The notes below the pieces were generated by a model, which did no database searches, had not been told where the DNA came from, and saw only the letters and a program-made list of their open reading frames with translations. From JBHJHP01 sp042219825 (GTDB taxonomy: Bacteria > Bacteroidota > Bacteroidia > Bacteroidales > UBA5342), in assembly GCF_042219825.1 (NCBI RefSeq), contig NZ_JBHJHQ010000009.1, forward strand, positions 186,001 to 250,000: a stretch of DNA of 64,000 bases, in the 5' to 3' direction. Of this stretch, positions 8,851 through 16,104 are shown in pieces. The position numbers were made by a program, and so were the translations under genes. The stretch's first letter is position 1, and every line of letters begins with the position of its first letter.

Positions 8851-9743
8851 GCTTTACAATATTCGTCAAATACCACCTGAAGATTCTCATCTTTCCTGAA
8901 ATGCCCGATAATTACAAACTCGGTATTTCCACTATAGTCACGGATCGGTTCTGTATTCAAATCTCCCATCACACCCTGCATCATAAGCGTATTTCCATCA
9001 TTCATTTTCACGTAGCCCTTACACCGCATACAATCTGTTTTGAACCGGTCAAAAAAAGCCGTCAACTTCTCCCTGTTAATGGGTTGATTACTCCGTATTA
9101 CATACGAACCAACATCCGGCCTTCCCAGAGCTTCATTCTGATCCGACGGAAACAGGTTCAATGCCTTTTTCTGCGTATCCAGACTGATCTGTCCAAAGGT
9201 CCCTTTCATGATTCTTGCAAAGGGATTTATGGTCCTGATTTGTTCCATCAGTTCATCCGTGTTTTCCACCAGATCCACCTTATTCAGAATAATGGTATCT
9301 GCACTTCTCAACTGGTGATCCAAACGCAACTTAAGAGCAGGAATTTTGTCAAAATGTTTGGCGTCTACCATACACCACACATGATCCAGAAATACTTTTC
9401 CCGCCAGTTCTTTCGACTGAAAAATCTGACCAACACCAATGGTATCCGAAAGTCCGGAGGTCTCCATTAACAGTAAATCCGGGTTATATTTTTCAATAAA
9501 TCTAAGCAATGAACCAACAAATGAACCCAGTAAACACACACAAAACACCGATCCGTTATTGATCTCCAGAACATTATATTCACCATGCCGTGTAAATTGC
9601 CGGCCATCAATATTAACCGGTGAAAATTCATTCTGAATGATGGCAATATGCTGGCCTGCACCGGCCTTTTTCAGGTAGTGCGTAAGAAACGATGTTTTAC
9701 CGCTTCCCAGAAATCCGGTGACCAAATGCAGGGGAATGCTCAT
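8847..9743 (-). CDS. CobW/COG0523-family G3E GTPase
   Basis: This 298-residue protein begins directly with the P-loop GFLGSGKTSF (Walker A), then has METSGLSD (Walker B/Mg2+ region) and NKVDLV (G4 base recognition), followed by a C-terminal CobW_C-like domain (about 200-298). Such GTPases deliver metals (Zn, Co, Fe) or help cobalamin enzymes. The usual CxCC metal motif after the first switch is altered to FCVCLLG, which keeps two Cys only. The start codon overlaps the stop of the UroD-thioredoxin gene by one base, and the stop overlaps the MetH-like gene, so it is an integral part of the corrinoid operon. A likely role is loading Zn into the methyltransferases or servicing the corrinoid. The partner is unproven. 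Confidence 0.88.
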   Translation of the reverse strand: MSIPLHLVTGFLGSGKTSFLTHYLKKAGAGQHIAIIQNEFSPVNIDGRQFTRHGEYNVLEINNGSVFCVCLLGSFVGSLLRFIEKYNPDLLLMETSGLSDTIGVGQIFQSKELAGKVFLDHVWCMVDAKHFDKIPALKLRLDHQLRSADTIILNKVDLVENTDELMEQIRTINPFARIMKGTFGQISLDTQKKALNLFPSDQNEALGRPDVGSYVIRSNQPINREKLTAFFDRFKTDCMRCKGYVKMNDGNTLMMQGVMGDLNTEPIRDYSGNTEFVIIGHFRKDENLQVVFDEYCKA

Positions 9744-11086
9744 CAGAACTGTTTCTTTATGGCTTGAACTATAGCGGTTCGAGGCGGAATCTGACTGATG
9801 AATTCCACCTTCCCGTTGATGCAGGTTGTGGGTACGTTTTGCACACCCAGCGCCAGCATCATCTGAATGCCTTCCTTGTCTTTTATTTTGTGTTCAATTA
9901 CTTCTACTTTATCACCAAACTCAGTCGCTGCATGCTTTACGGCTTCAACCATATACTGGCATGGCGCACACGATGACGAATCGAGTGTGATGACATCCAC
10001 TATGACTTTACCATCCACAAAATGGCCATCCAGACTCAAAGGCTGTAAGGATGAACTGTGTTCCATCTCCCGGGTCACCTGGCGGACATAATCGTCATAT
10101 ACCACCTCAGTGACAGCCTTAAGATTTTCAACCGGTGTATCCATCGGCAGGTCACATCCAGGCGCCAGAATAAAACCTTTTGTCCCGCCCTGATCGAGAC
10201 AGGTAACGGCTTCTTTTTTTGAATCCATCTCATCACCAAGCAACAGCACGCTGGTCAGTTTCATGTTGCCACCAAAGCTAATGCCCTTTTTCAACGCAAT
10301 ATCCTTTACAAAATCCAGTGGAATATTTTCATCTATGGATACATTATCCGGTTTGCAGTCGCACATTACTTCAATGTTTTGCTGTGCGTGACCGCAAACA
10401 AAAAAGGAACTGTATTTTCCCTTTGCCCGTATGGCCTCAAATACTTTCGTTGCAAAAGGACTAACGAAGGTTTCGAAGGACATAGGATCGATCTGGCTGG
10501 TCATAGGATCAACCACGGCAATCACGTCACAGCCTGCTTCCATAAGCAGTTCAGCATGCCAGATTCCAACCTGAGCACAAAATTCCATCAGTTCGTTCAC
10601 ATAGTACGGATCTTCAAAAAGTTTCATGAAAATATCGGTTCCCAACAGATGCAGGGCCAGGGTAAACGGTCCGGTAATAAGGCCGTATACAGCCATATCA
10701 GGATGTTTGCTTTTCAACTGTCTTGCAGCTTCCAACACCACAGGAATACGGCCATCCGTTGCATTCGGAAGCTTCAGATCGCTCAGTGCAACGCCCTCAT
10801 TCAATGGATGTGAAACCACAGCAGGCGGATTATCTTTACTCCAGGCCAGTTTACATCCCAGTATCTCAGCTTCTATCTGTAAATCGAAAGCCACAGGAAT
10901 GCCATCCGGTTTATATAATTCAATAGCCTTACTGATCCCATTCACAATGTGATCCGTACTTTTCAGATACGCTTCAGCATCCACTTCGATCAGGTTTCCG
11001 CCGTGAACACCCACAAAAGGCACCCATGGAATGCGTTCTACCTCCTGGAGTTTAAACGCCTGCTCCAGTAACTTTAATCCGTTCAT
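9743..11086 (-). CDS. UroD/MtaA-type corrinoid methyltransferase fused to a thioredoxin-like domain
   Basis: Residues about 1-350 form a UroD-superfamily TIM barrel of the MtaA/CmuA kind: ERIPWVPFVGVHGG at the N-terminus, DGIPVAFDLQIEAE, YGLITGPFTLALHLLG, and the metal-ligand type region FFVCGHAQQNIE, then GFILAPGCDLPMDTP. MtaA/CmuA enzymes use Zn to move a methyl group between a corrinoid protein and a second carrier. Residues about 365-447 are a thioredoxin-like domain with a CAPC active site (SSSCAPCQYMVEA) and the cis-Pro region VQNVPTTCING. The family is usually about 340 residues long, so the extra domain is a true fusion. It is 1 bp from the corrinoid-protein gene and overlaps the CobW gene. 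The methyl acceptor is unknown; tetrahydrofolate is more likely than coenzyme M in this phylum. Confidence 0.85.
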   Translation of the reverse strand: MNGLKLLEQAFKLQEVERIPWVPFVGVHGGNLIEVDAEAYLKSTDHIVNGISKAIELYKPDGIPVAFDLQIEAEILGCKLAWSKDNPPAVVSHPLNEGVALSDLKLPNATDGRIPVVLEAARQLKSKHPDMAVYGLITGPFTLALHLLGTDIFMKLFEDPYYVNELMEFCAQVGIWHAELLMEAGCDVIAVVDPMTSQIDPMSFETFVSPFATKVFEAIRAKGKYSSFFVCGHAQQNIEVMCDCKPDNVSIDENIPLDFVKDIALKKGISFGGNMKLTSVLLLGDEMDSKKEAVTCLDQGGTKGFILAPGCDLPMDTPVENLKAVTEVVYDDYVRQVTREMEHSSSLQPLSLDGHFVDGKVIVDVITLDSSSCAPCQYMVEAVKHAATEFGDKVEVIEHKIKDKEGIQMMLALGVQNVPTTCINGKVEFISQIPPRTAIVQAIKKQF

Positions 11087-11087
11087 G

Positions 11088-11756
11088 TTAAGCTACTTTA
11101 CTGTTTAAAAACTCTACCAATGCCTGAGGATCAGGAGAATAATTGTCGGCACCAATCTTTTTGCAAAAGTCATCATTTACAGGCGCACCACCAATAGCAA
11201 TCAATGTATCAGGATGTGATTCCTTTATCTCTTTTGTAATCCGTTCCATGTTGGCCATGGTTGTGGTCAGCAATGCAGACAGACCCACAAATGCTCCCGG
11301 ATTTTCTTCCAATGCGGCCAGAAATTTATCTGTATTGGCATCTGTTCCAATGTCCACTACTTTGTAGCCGTTTCCTTCCACCATCATGGATACCAGGTTT
11401 TTACCAATATCGTGTAAATCGCCAAGGACTGTGCCAATGATGAATGTACCTTTCTGTTTGGCAGCTCCCGAAATAAAATAAGGCTTCAGGTGAACCATGG
11501 CTGTACTCATAGCCTTTGCCGACATCAATACCTGTGGTACAAATATTTTATTCTCACGAAACTTTATGCCTACTTTTTCCATGCCCGGCATAAGCCCATC
11601 CGATAAGATCTCCTGTGCACCAATACCTGCATCGAGGGCCTGTTTCGCCAACTCATCTGCACCATCCTGATCCTTCATCTGCGGAGGATATGGCGAGGTT
11701 TTATTTATTTTTCCGAATTCCACGCACTCGGCCAGTTTTGTCAATAATTCATTCAT
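11088..11756 (-). CDS. Corrinoid protein (MtaC/MtbC/MetH-like B12-binding)
   Basis: The 222-residue protein has the two-domain shape of methyltransferase corrinoid proteins. A four-helix cap covers about 1-90 (LSDGLMPGMEKVGIKFRE, FVPQVLMSAKAM). A Rossmann-like B12 domain (about 100-222) carries the lower-ligand motif GDLHDIGKNLV (DxHxxG), followed by VGLSALLTTTM and IGGAPV, which close over the nucleotide tail. It would carry the methyl group as methyl-Co(III) between a substrate-specific methyltransferase and the MtaA-like protein encoded next to it. A 20-bp gap separates it from the upstream DUF3826 gene. The substrate-specific partner may be the UroD-like protein at 17196-18290, or may lie outside the window. 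Confidence 0.92.
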   Translation of the reverse strand: MNELLTKLAECVEFGKINKTSPYPPQMKDQDGADELAKQALDAGIGAQEILSDGLMPGMEKVGIKFRENKIFVPQVLMSAKAMSTAMVHLKPYFISGAAKQKGTFIIGTVLGDLHDIGKNLVSMMVEGNGYKVVDIGTDANTDKFLAALEENPGAFVGLSALLTTTMANMERITKEIKESHPDTLIAIGGAPVNDDFCKKIGADNYSPDPQALVEFLNSKVA

Positions 11757-11776
11757 AGTTATCCGTAATGTTGTGA

Positions 11777-12445
11777 TTATTTCTCCTGTTCTTTTTTCAA
11801 GCGTTCATGCCACTCCTTGCTGGCTTTATTCAGATCATAGCCTTCCTTTGAAAGGTAATTATTGATCCGGCCTTTATATTTGCCAAACCAGGCATGCTTC
11901 TCTTTCGATGATCCGGCATCCATTGCCTTTTCACGGGCTTCAACCAGGGCATCCATAATATATTTCTTCTGATCCTCCGTCAAATCAGGTAACATGTCGA
12001 GATAGCCATTATAAGTGTGAACCAGTACGCTGTAGGTCATCCCGTTTTTAACTGCATCCACTTGTTCAGGTGTTAACTCTCCGGACAGATTTTCTATGTA
12101 GGCATCGTGATACTTTGCAATCTTTTTCTCCGTTTTTACTCTCAACTTGCTAATCTTTGCAGCTTCTTTTTCCTCATCCTTCGTCCTTTCTTTGATAGTT
12201 TTAATTGATGCATCACGTTTATCGTAGGTCTTATTCAGATCGTAATACTGCTGAGCAATCATGTCTCTGATCCTGTCAAACTTTTCCTGATCTTTAATAT
12301 TCAGTGTTTTAACGATCTTTTCTGCCCGCTGGCTGACAACACCCCAATATTCCTGATCTTTGTGTTTTTTTGCATTAGCGGTTGAATCAAACATCCCCAA
12401 TCCAAAGATCAATACCAATAAAATACTAATTTTCTGTTTCATCAT
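11777..12445 (-). CDS. DUF3826-like secreted protein
   Basis: This is a 222-residue protein with an N-terminal signal sequence (KISILLVLIFGLGMFDSTANA), then a strongly helical, Lys/Glu-rich body. Motifs such as LSGELTPEQVDAVKNGMTY and LPDLTEDQKKYIMDALVEAREKAMD match the DUF3826 family, which is common in Bacteroidota polysaccharide loci and has no known activity. A divergent paralogue lies at 32091-32735. Helical repeats of the form LT(E/P)EQ suggest a periplasmic binding or chaperone-like function, but that is a guess. Translation may start one codon later, at the second Met. It is the first gene of the corrinoid run, and its upstream gap holds repeat sequences rather than a clear promoter. 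Confidence 0.75.
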   Translation of the reverse strand: MMKQKISILLVLIFGLGMFDSTANAKKHKDQEYWGVVSQRAEKIVKTLNIKDQEKFDRIRDMIAQQYYDLNKTYDKRDASIKTIKERTKDEEKEAAKISKLRVKTEKKIAKYHDAYIENLSGELTPEQVDAVKNGMTYSVLVHTYNGYLDMLPDLTEDQKKYIMDALVEAREKAMDAGSSKEKHAWFGKYKGRINNYLSKEGYDLNKASKEWHERLKKEQEK

Positions 12446-12510
12446 TATATGTTTTTATGTTACTTTCTTAATTCGTTAATATCATCGTAACTCGGTGAAT
12501 TGATTTGCGT

Positions 12511-12580
12511 ATATCAGCGAGAACCTCATTTAATTTTCTCGCAGATTATCGCAGATGTTTTCGCGAATTATCGCTGATTA
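12511..12580. repeat. Imperfect inverted/direct repeats (CGCAGATTATCGCAGAT type)
   Basis: ATCAGCGAGAA (12513-12523) and TTCTCGCAGAT (12536-12546) can pair with one mismatch, and the unit TTCTCGCAGATTATCGCAGAT is followed about 22 bp later by the related TTTTCGCGAATTATCGCTGAT. The block sits between the isomerase and DUF3826 genes and codes for nothing evident. It looks like a short dispersed intergenic repeat. A role in transcript processing or termination is possible but unproven. Confidence 0.55.
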
Positions 12581-12666
12581 ATTTATCCTTCACTTGCCCT
12601 TTTATTCCCTACCTTGCTCTGCTATAGCTACGCAAGGACAAAGAAAGGAACTCCGCATGACTCTCT

Positions 12667-12690
12667 TCCCCTTTAGGGGACCGAGGGGTA
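12667..12690. repeat. TCCCCTTTAGGGGA palindromic repeat running into a gene 3' end
   Basis: The hairpin TCCCCTTTAGGGGA lies at 12667-12680 and is followed by GGGGTAATTTT, the same composition as the inner part of the element at 5173-5240. It overlaps the last codons and stop of the isomerase gene (12673), so the final residues NYPSVP are encoded by repeat sequence. Confidence 0.5.
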
Positions 12691-13575
12691 ATTTTGAAAG
12701 ACAGACTTCAGATACCGTACGTTGGCTCCGAAGTTGCCTCGCACATCCCTTGGGTTACTGGCATCCCGTGAACGCTCCACGAGCAGCCAGCCACTCCAGC
12801 CCATGTCGTCAAGCGTGGCTTTTATTTTTTGCATATCCACCTGCGGATCGTTTTCCAGCAAGACGCCATCCTTATTGGTGGCATGGATTTCACATATCCG
12901 GTCCTTTCCTAAAATCCTTAGTTCCTCACTTACATCCCGACCTGCTTTAATGGGATTCGAAAAGTTAAAACAAACCTGAATGGCCGGTGAACCAATATCA
13001 CTCAGCAGTTCCACTTCCCCCTTTGCATCCAATGCAGTTTCTATGCCAATGACCACGCCCGCAGCTTCTGCCTTCTTTCCGACTTCCTTTAAGCGTTCCA
13101 CAATGGCTTCCCGACGTTCCGGATAACGAATCAGATTCCCCTCCACTCCAAGTGGCAGAAATCCTACTTTAACGCCCATAAGCACCATGGTATTGATGCA
13201 ATCCTGAACAGTTTCCACTGCGCCTTCACGGGTTGGAAAAGACTGGGCATAAAAGCCTGACATGGCCAGCGAGCTGATCTCAATACCCAGTTGCCTGGCC
13301 GTATCAAGGTACTGCTTTCTTATTAACGGATCAACCAGTTTATTATTAAACGTGGGTCGGCTGCCAAGGCCTCCCATATCCACCTCAACACCATCTGCAC
13401 CAAGTTCTTTAGTTAAGGGAAGTGCACTCAGTTTCTGACGTTTCAGAATCATCAGATCCACTACTCCGACCTTATAACGTTGTTCTTTTGTTTCTTTTTG
13501 GGCCGGTTGACACGCTGTTATTCCAACAATCAAAACCAGTGCAAACCAAATACCAATTTTACGTTTTTCAATCAT
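12673..13575 (-). CDS. Lipoprotein TIM-barrel sugar isomerase/epimerase family (AP-endonuclease-2 fold)
   Basis: A lipoprotein signal (VLIVGITACQ) precedes a xylose-isomerase-like TIM barrel. Visible elements are LGADGVEVDMGG, IEISSLAMSGFYAQSF, VGFLPLGVEGN, GVVIGIETALDAKGEVEL (metal-binding Glu), CFNFSNPIKAG, ICEIHATNKDG (metal-binding His) and GWLLVERS (Glu). This pattern keeps the metal ligands of the family. Members act on sugars or sugar derivatives, and exported lipoprotein versions are frequent in Bacteroidota, often beside Gfo/Idh/MocA dehydrogenases as here (16105). Together they could carry out oxidation or isomerisation of an unusual sugar outside the cytoplasm. The substrate is unknown. 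The stop lies inside a repeat palindrome. Confidence 0.78.
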   Translation of the reverse strand: MIEKRKIGIWFALVLIVGITACQPAQKETKEQRYKVGVVDLMILKRQKLSALPLTKELGADGVEVDMGGLGSRPTFNNKLVDPLIRKQYLDTARQLGIEISSLAMSGFYAQSFPTREGAVETVQDCINTMVLMGVKVGFLPLGVEGNLIRYPERREAIVERLKEVGKKAEAAGVVIGIETALDAKGEVELLSDIGSPAIQVCFNFSNPIKAGRDVSEELRILGKDRICEIHATNKDGVLLENDPQVDMQKIKATLDDMGWSGWLLVERSRDASNPRDVRGNFGANVRYLKSVFQNYPSVP

Positions 13576-13589
13576 TGAATTTATCTGTT

Positions 13590-15263
13590 TCAGTGGCCGT
13601 TAAAAATTATATACATGCTTACCATCACCAAAATCAATGCGCCCCACATGATCCATACCTTTTTTGTTGGAGTGGGCAACTTTCCGTAATCCAGTTCATT
13701 CTGGCTTTCTGATTTTGGATCCAACATGGTAATTAAAAAAGCTAAAACTGCCAAAAGCACAAAAATGTAAAATGACAATAACAGAAAGTGAACGGAATGC
13801 AAATAAGCCACAATACTATACCCCGCGTTGATAAGCAATAATAAACTTTTATTAATAATTTCTGAATTTGTAGCTGGATTCAAGCCCTCAAATAATTCCG
13901 GCTTAATAAAAATGTAAATGATGCCAATACCAATGCTAATCACCGTTCCTACAGATAAAGTAAAGTTCGCAGCCCGCCGTGTTGTCTTTTTCCAGAGTAC
14001 ACCAAATAAAAAGACCACAGACATAGGCGGTGCGATAAAGCCAAGTACGGCCTGGAACTTATCAAACAGGTTCAGTCCGCTGACGCTTTCAAAAGCAATA
14101 GCCAGAAAAACTGCGATGACAGCGCCAATTACCGTCACCACACGACCGATAGTTACAATCTCCTTTTGTGAGGCTTCAGGCCTGAATTTTTTAATGTAAA
14201 TATCCATAGTAAAAACAGTACTCAGTGAATTCAAAGCAGAATCGATGGTACTGACGAGCGCCGCAATCAAAACGGCCATCACCATGCCCACCATGCCGGT
14301 TGGCAACAGGCGTGTTACCATGGTCATATAGGCCTCATCCGGATTACTTAAGTTTGGAAACAATACAAAACAGGTGATTCCCGGTATGATGAACAGCGCC
14401 ACATCCAGAATTTTCAGCCAACCTGTAAAATTAGCACCAAGCTGTCCCTGCTGCAGATTTTTAGCACCCAGTACGGATTGCACCATGGACTGGTCCGTAC
14501 ACCAGAACCACACGCCCATTACGGGATAGCCCAGCACGATTGCCAGCCATGGATAGCTGGCATTATCACGTGGCAGAAGCAGGTTCCAGTATTCACCCGG
14601 TGTGGCATGAAAAATCTCCATGGGCCCGCCGGCTTTTATCACGCCGATTACTGTTAAAGCCAGAGAAACAACGATCAGTAATATCATCTGAAACACATTG
14701 GTGTAGGCAATGGCTTTTAAACCGCCGGCAATGGTAAAAAAGGCCGCGATGATTACCAAAATGATCACCGACATCCAGAGTGGCAGATTAAGGATCTGGC
14801 TCACCAGAATACCGCCGGCAAACAGCGTAAGTGCCAGCCAGGAAATAAGGATCGTCGCCAGCGTATACCAGGCTAATATTGTTCTTGTGGACTGCCCGAA
14901 CCGTTTCCCCATGAATTCAGGAAGAGTCTGCACATTGGCGCCCAGATAACGTGGGGCAAATACTACAGCAAGCAGAAAGATAAACACAAAAGCATACCAA
15001 CCAAAGTTTCCTGCTACTATTCCCGTGGTGTAACCGATGCTTGCAGAAGCAATCAGCATGGACGGTCCCACATTGGTTCCCCACATGGTCAGGCCAATGC
15101 TGGACCAACCCAGCGACCTCCCTGCCAGAAACAGGTTTTCTTCCTTTTGAGTCTTGTCCTTTTTTACAAAACTAACCCAATAGCCAATGCCTACAAGCAC
15201 CAGCAGGTAAATGCCTACTATAATAAAATCGGGAGCTTTTAAAAATTCGTGAATCTGTTCCAT
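13590..15263 (-). CDS. Sodium:solute symporter, SSS/SGLT-like
   Basis: This 557-residue inner-membrane protein has about 14 hydrophobic segments. It shows the SSS-family landmarks: an N-terminal FIIVGIYLLVLVGIGYWVSF helix, LFLAGRSLGWSSIGLTMWGTNVG, the WYTLATILISWLAL stretch, and ALVSTIDSALNSLSTVFTMDIY (the conserved Na+-site helix, with Ser/Asp). It resembles the sugar-transporting vSGLT branch more than the proline or acetate carriers. It is 14 bp from the lipoprotein isomerase gene and 24 bp from the dioxygenase gene, so it is co-transcribed with catabolic enzymes. A monosaccharide or modified sugar is the likely cargo. With no SusC/D here, this is one of two uptake routes in the window. 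Confidence 0.88.
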   Translation of the reverse strand: MEQIHEFLKAPDFIIVGIYLLVLVGIGYWVSFVKKDKTQKEENLFLAGRSLGWSSIGLTMWGTNVGPSMLIASASIGYTTGIVAGNFGWYAFVFIFLLAVVFAPRYLGANVQTLPEFMGKRFGQSTRTILAWYTLATILISWLALTLFAGGILVSQILNLPLWMSVIILVIIAAFFTIAGGLKAIAYTNVFQMILLIVVSLALTVIGVIKAGGPMEIFHATPGEYWNLLLPRDNASYPWLAIVLGYPVMGVWFWCTDQSMVQSVLGAKNLQQGQLGANFTGWLKILDVALFIIPGITCFVLFPNLSNPDEAYMTMVTRLLPTGMVGMVMAVLIAALVSTIDSALNSLSTVFTMDIYIKKFRPEASQKEIVTIGRVVTVIGAVIAVFLAIAFESVSGLNLFDKFQAVLGFIAPPMSVVFLFGVLWKKTTRRAANFTLSVGTVISIGIGIIYIFIKPELFEGLNPATNSEIINKSLLLLINAGYSIVAYLHSVHFLLLSFYIFVLLAVLAFLITMLDPKSESQNELDYGKLPTPTKKVWIMWGALILVMVSMYIIFNGH

Positions 15264-15287
15264 GCGTATCAGTGGTTATATTGGGAT

Positions 15288-16031
15288 TTATTTCATTCGT
15301 TTGCCGTCAACAATAAAAGGTTCGGCCATATACAACACCTCGCCATTGTCTTTTTTAATGGGTTGTTTCGAATATTGCATCAACAATACCCGGCGTGATT
15401 TATTGGTTTTGTTTGATCCGCTGCGGTGAAAACAAACGCTGGAAAACAAGGCAATATCTCCCTTTTTCAGAATGGCAGGAATACCCGGGTTATCACCAAA
15501 ATAACCGACCATGTCATTCGTGCCTTCCTGCAGGGTATGATCGATCCGCGTTCTTGTACCGGCCTCATCATATGGCAACAAATACACCGTTCCATTCTCC
15601 TCAGTTACATCATCCAGTGGCATCCAGCACGACAGGTAAGGTTCATGCTTTTCTTTGACATATCCCGAATCCTGATGCCAGGAAAAGGTCATCCCTTTAT
15701 CTGCAGCTTTTACCACATACTGTTCCAGAAACAGGTAAACATCATCACCCAAAATACTGCGGGTTATCTGCTCCATTTCGTTTCCGAAGATCAACGCCTG
15801 CATCGGCTTACTATCGCCGCTGCGCATGGCAATAAAATAACGTTTGCCTTTGTGGTTAATCTCATCCACTTCCACGCCTTTGGCATCCATTTCGGCATCT
15901 TTCTCCATGATGAACCGTTCACATTCGTCCTGAATTTTTTCAATCATTTCAGGTGAAATAACATTGCGCAATATGACAAAGCCGTCCCGTTTGTACTGCT
16001 CAATTTGTTCTTTTGTTATGGGTGTTTTCAT
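15288..16031 (-). CDS. Phytanoyl-CoA dioxygenase (PhyH)-type Fe(II)/2-oxoglutarate oxygenase
   Basis: The protein has the PhyH opening TKEQIEQYKRDGFVILRNVI and the iron-binding HxD of FSWHQDSGYVKEKHEP near residue 125. The distal His is in FSSVCFHRSGSNKTNKSRR, where the Arg would bind 2-oxoglutarate. The start is placed at the Met before KTPITKEQ (16031) rather than six codons upstream, because family members begin there. Such enzymes hydroxylate C-H bonds with O2; hydroxylation of an O-methyl group would release formaldehyde and free the sugar hydroxyl. It lies between the symporter and the Gfo/Idh/MocA gene. An O2-using enzyme in a locus with an O2-sensitive corrinoid system is notable. Confidence 0.85.
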   Translation of the reverse strand: MKTPITKEQIEQYKRDGFVILRNVISPEMIEKIQDECERFIMEKDAEMDAKGVEVDEINHKGKRYFIAMRSGDSKPMQALIFGNEMEQITRSILGDDVYLFLEQYVVKAADKGMTFSWHQDSGYVKEKHEPYLSCWMPLDDVTEENGTVYLLPYDEAGTRTRIDHTLQEGTNDMVGYFGDNPGIPAILKKGDIALFSSVCFHRSGSNKTNKSRRVLLMQYSKQPIKKDNGEVLYMAEPFIVDGKRMK

Positions 16032-16104
16032 AATATTTCGTTTTTGCACCTACAAATTCCCTGTCGAAAACCTGTATCATTGGTGAATTACTATTCGCTT
16101 CTTT

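Noticed and set aside
8826..9470. 214-residue plus-strand open frame
   Set aside because: It lies wholly antisense to the CobW and MetH-like genes and has no protein-like motif; it is a shadow frame.
9743..11086. Haem biosynthesis uroporphyrinogen decarboxylase
   Set aside because: Adjacent corrinoid protein, MtaA/CmuA-like motifs and a thioredoxin fusion indicate methyl transfer, not decarboxylation.
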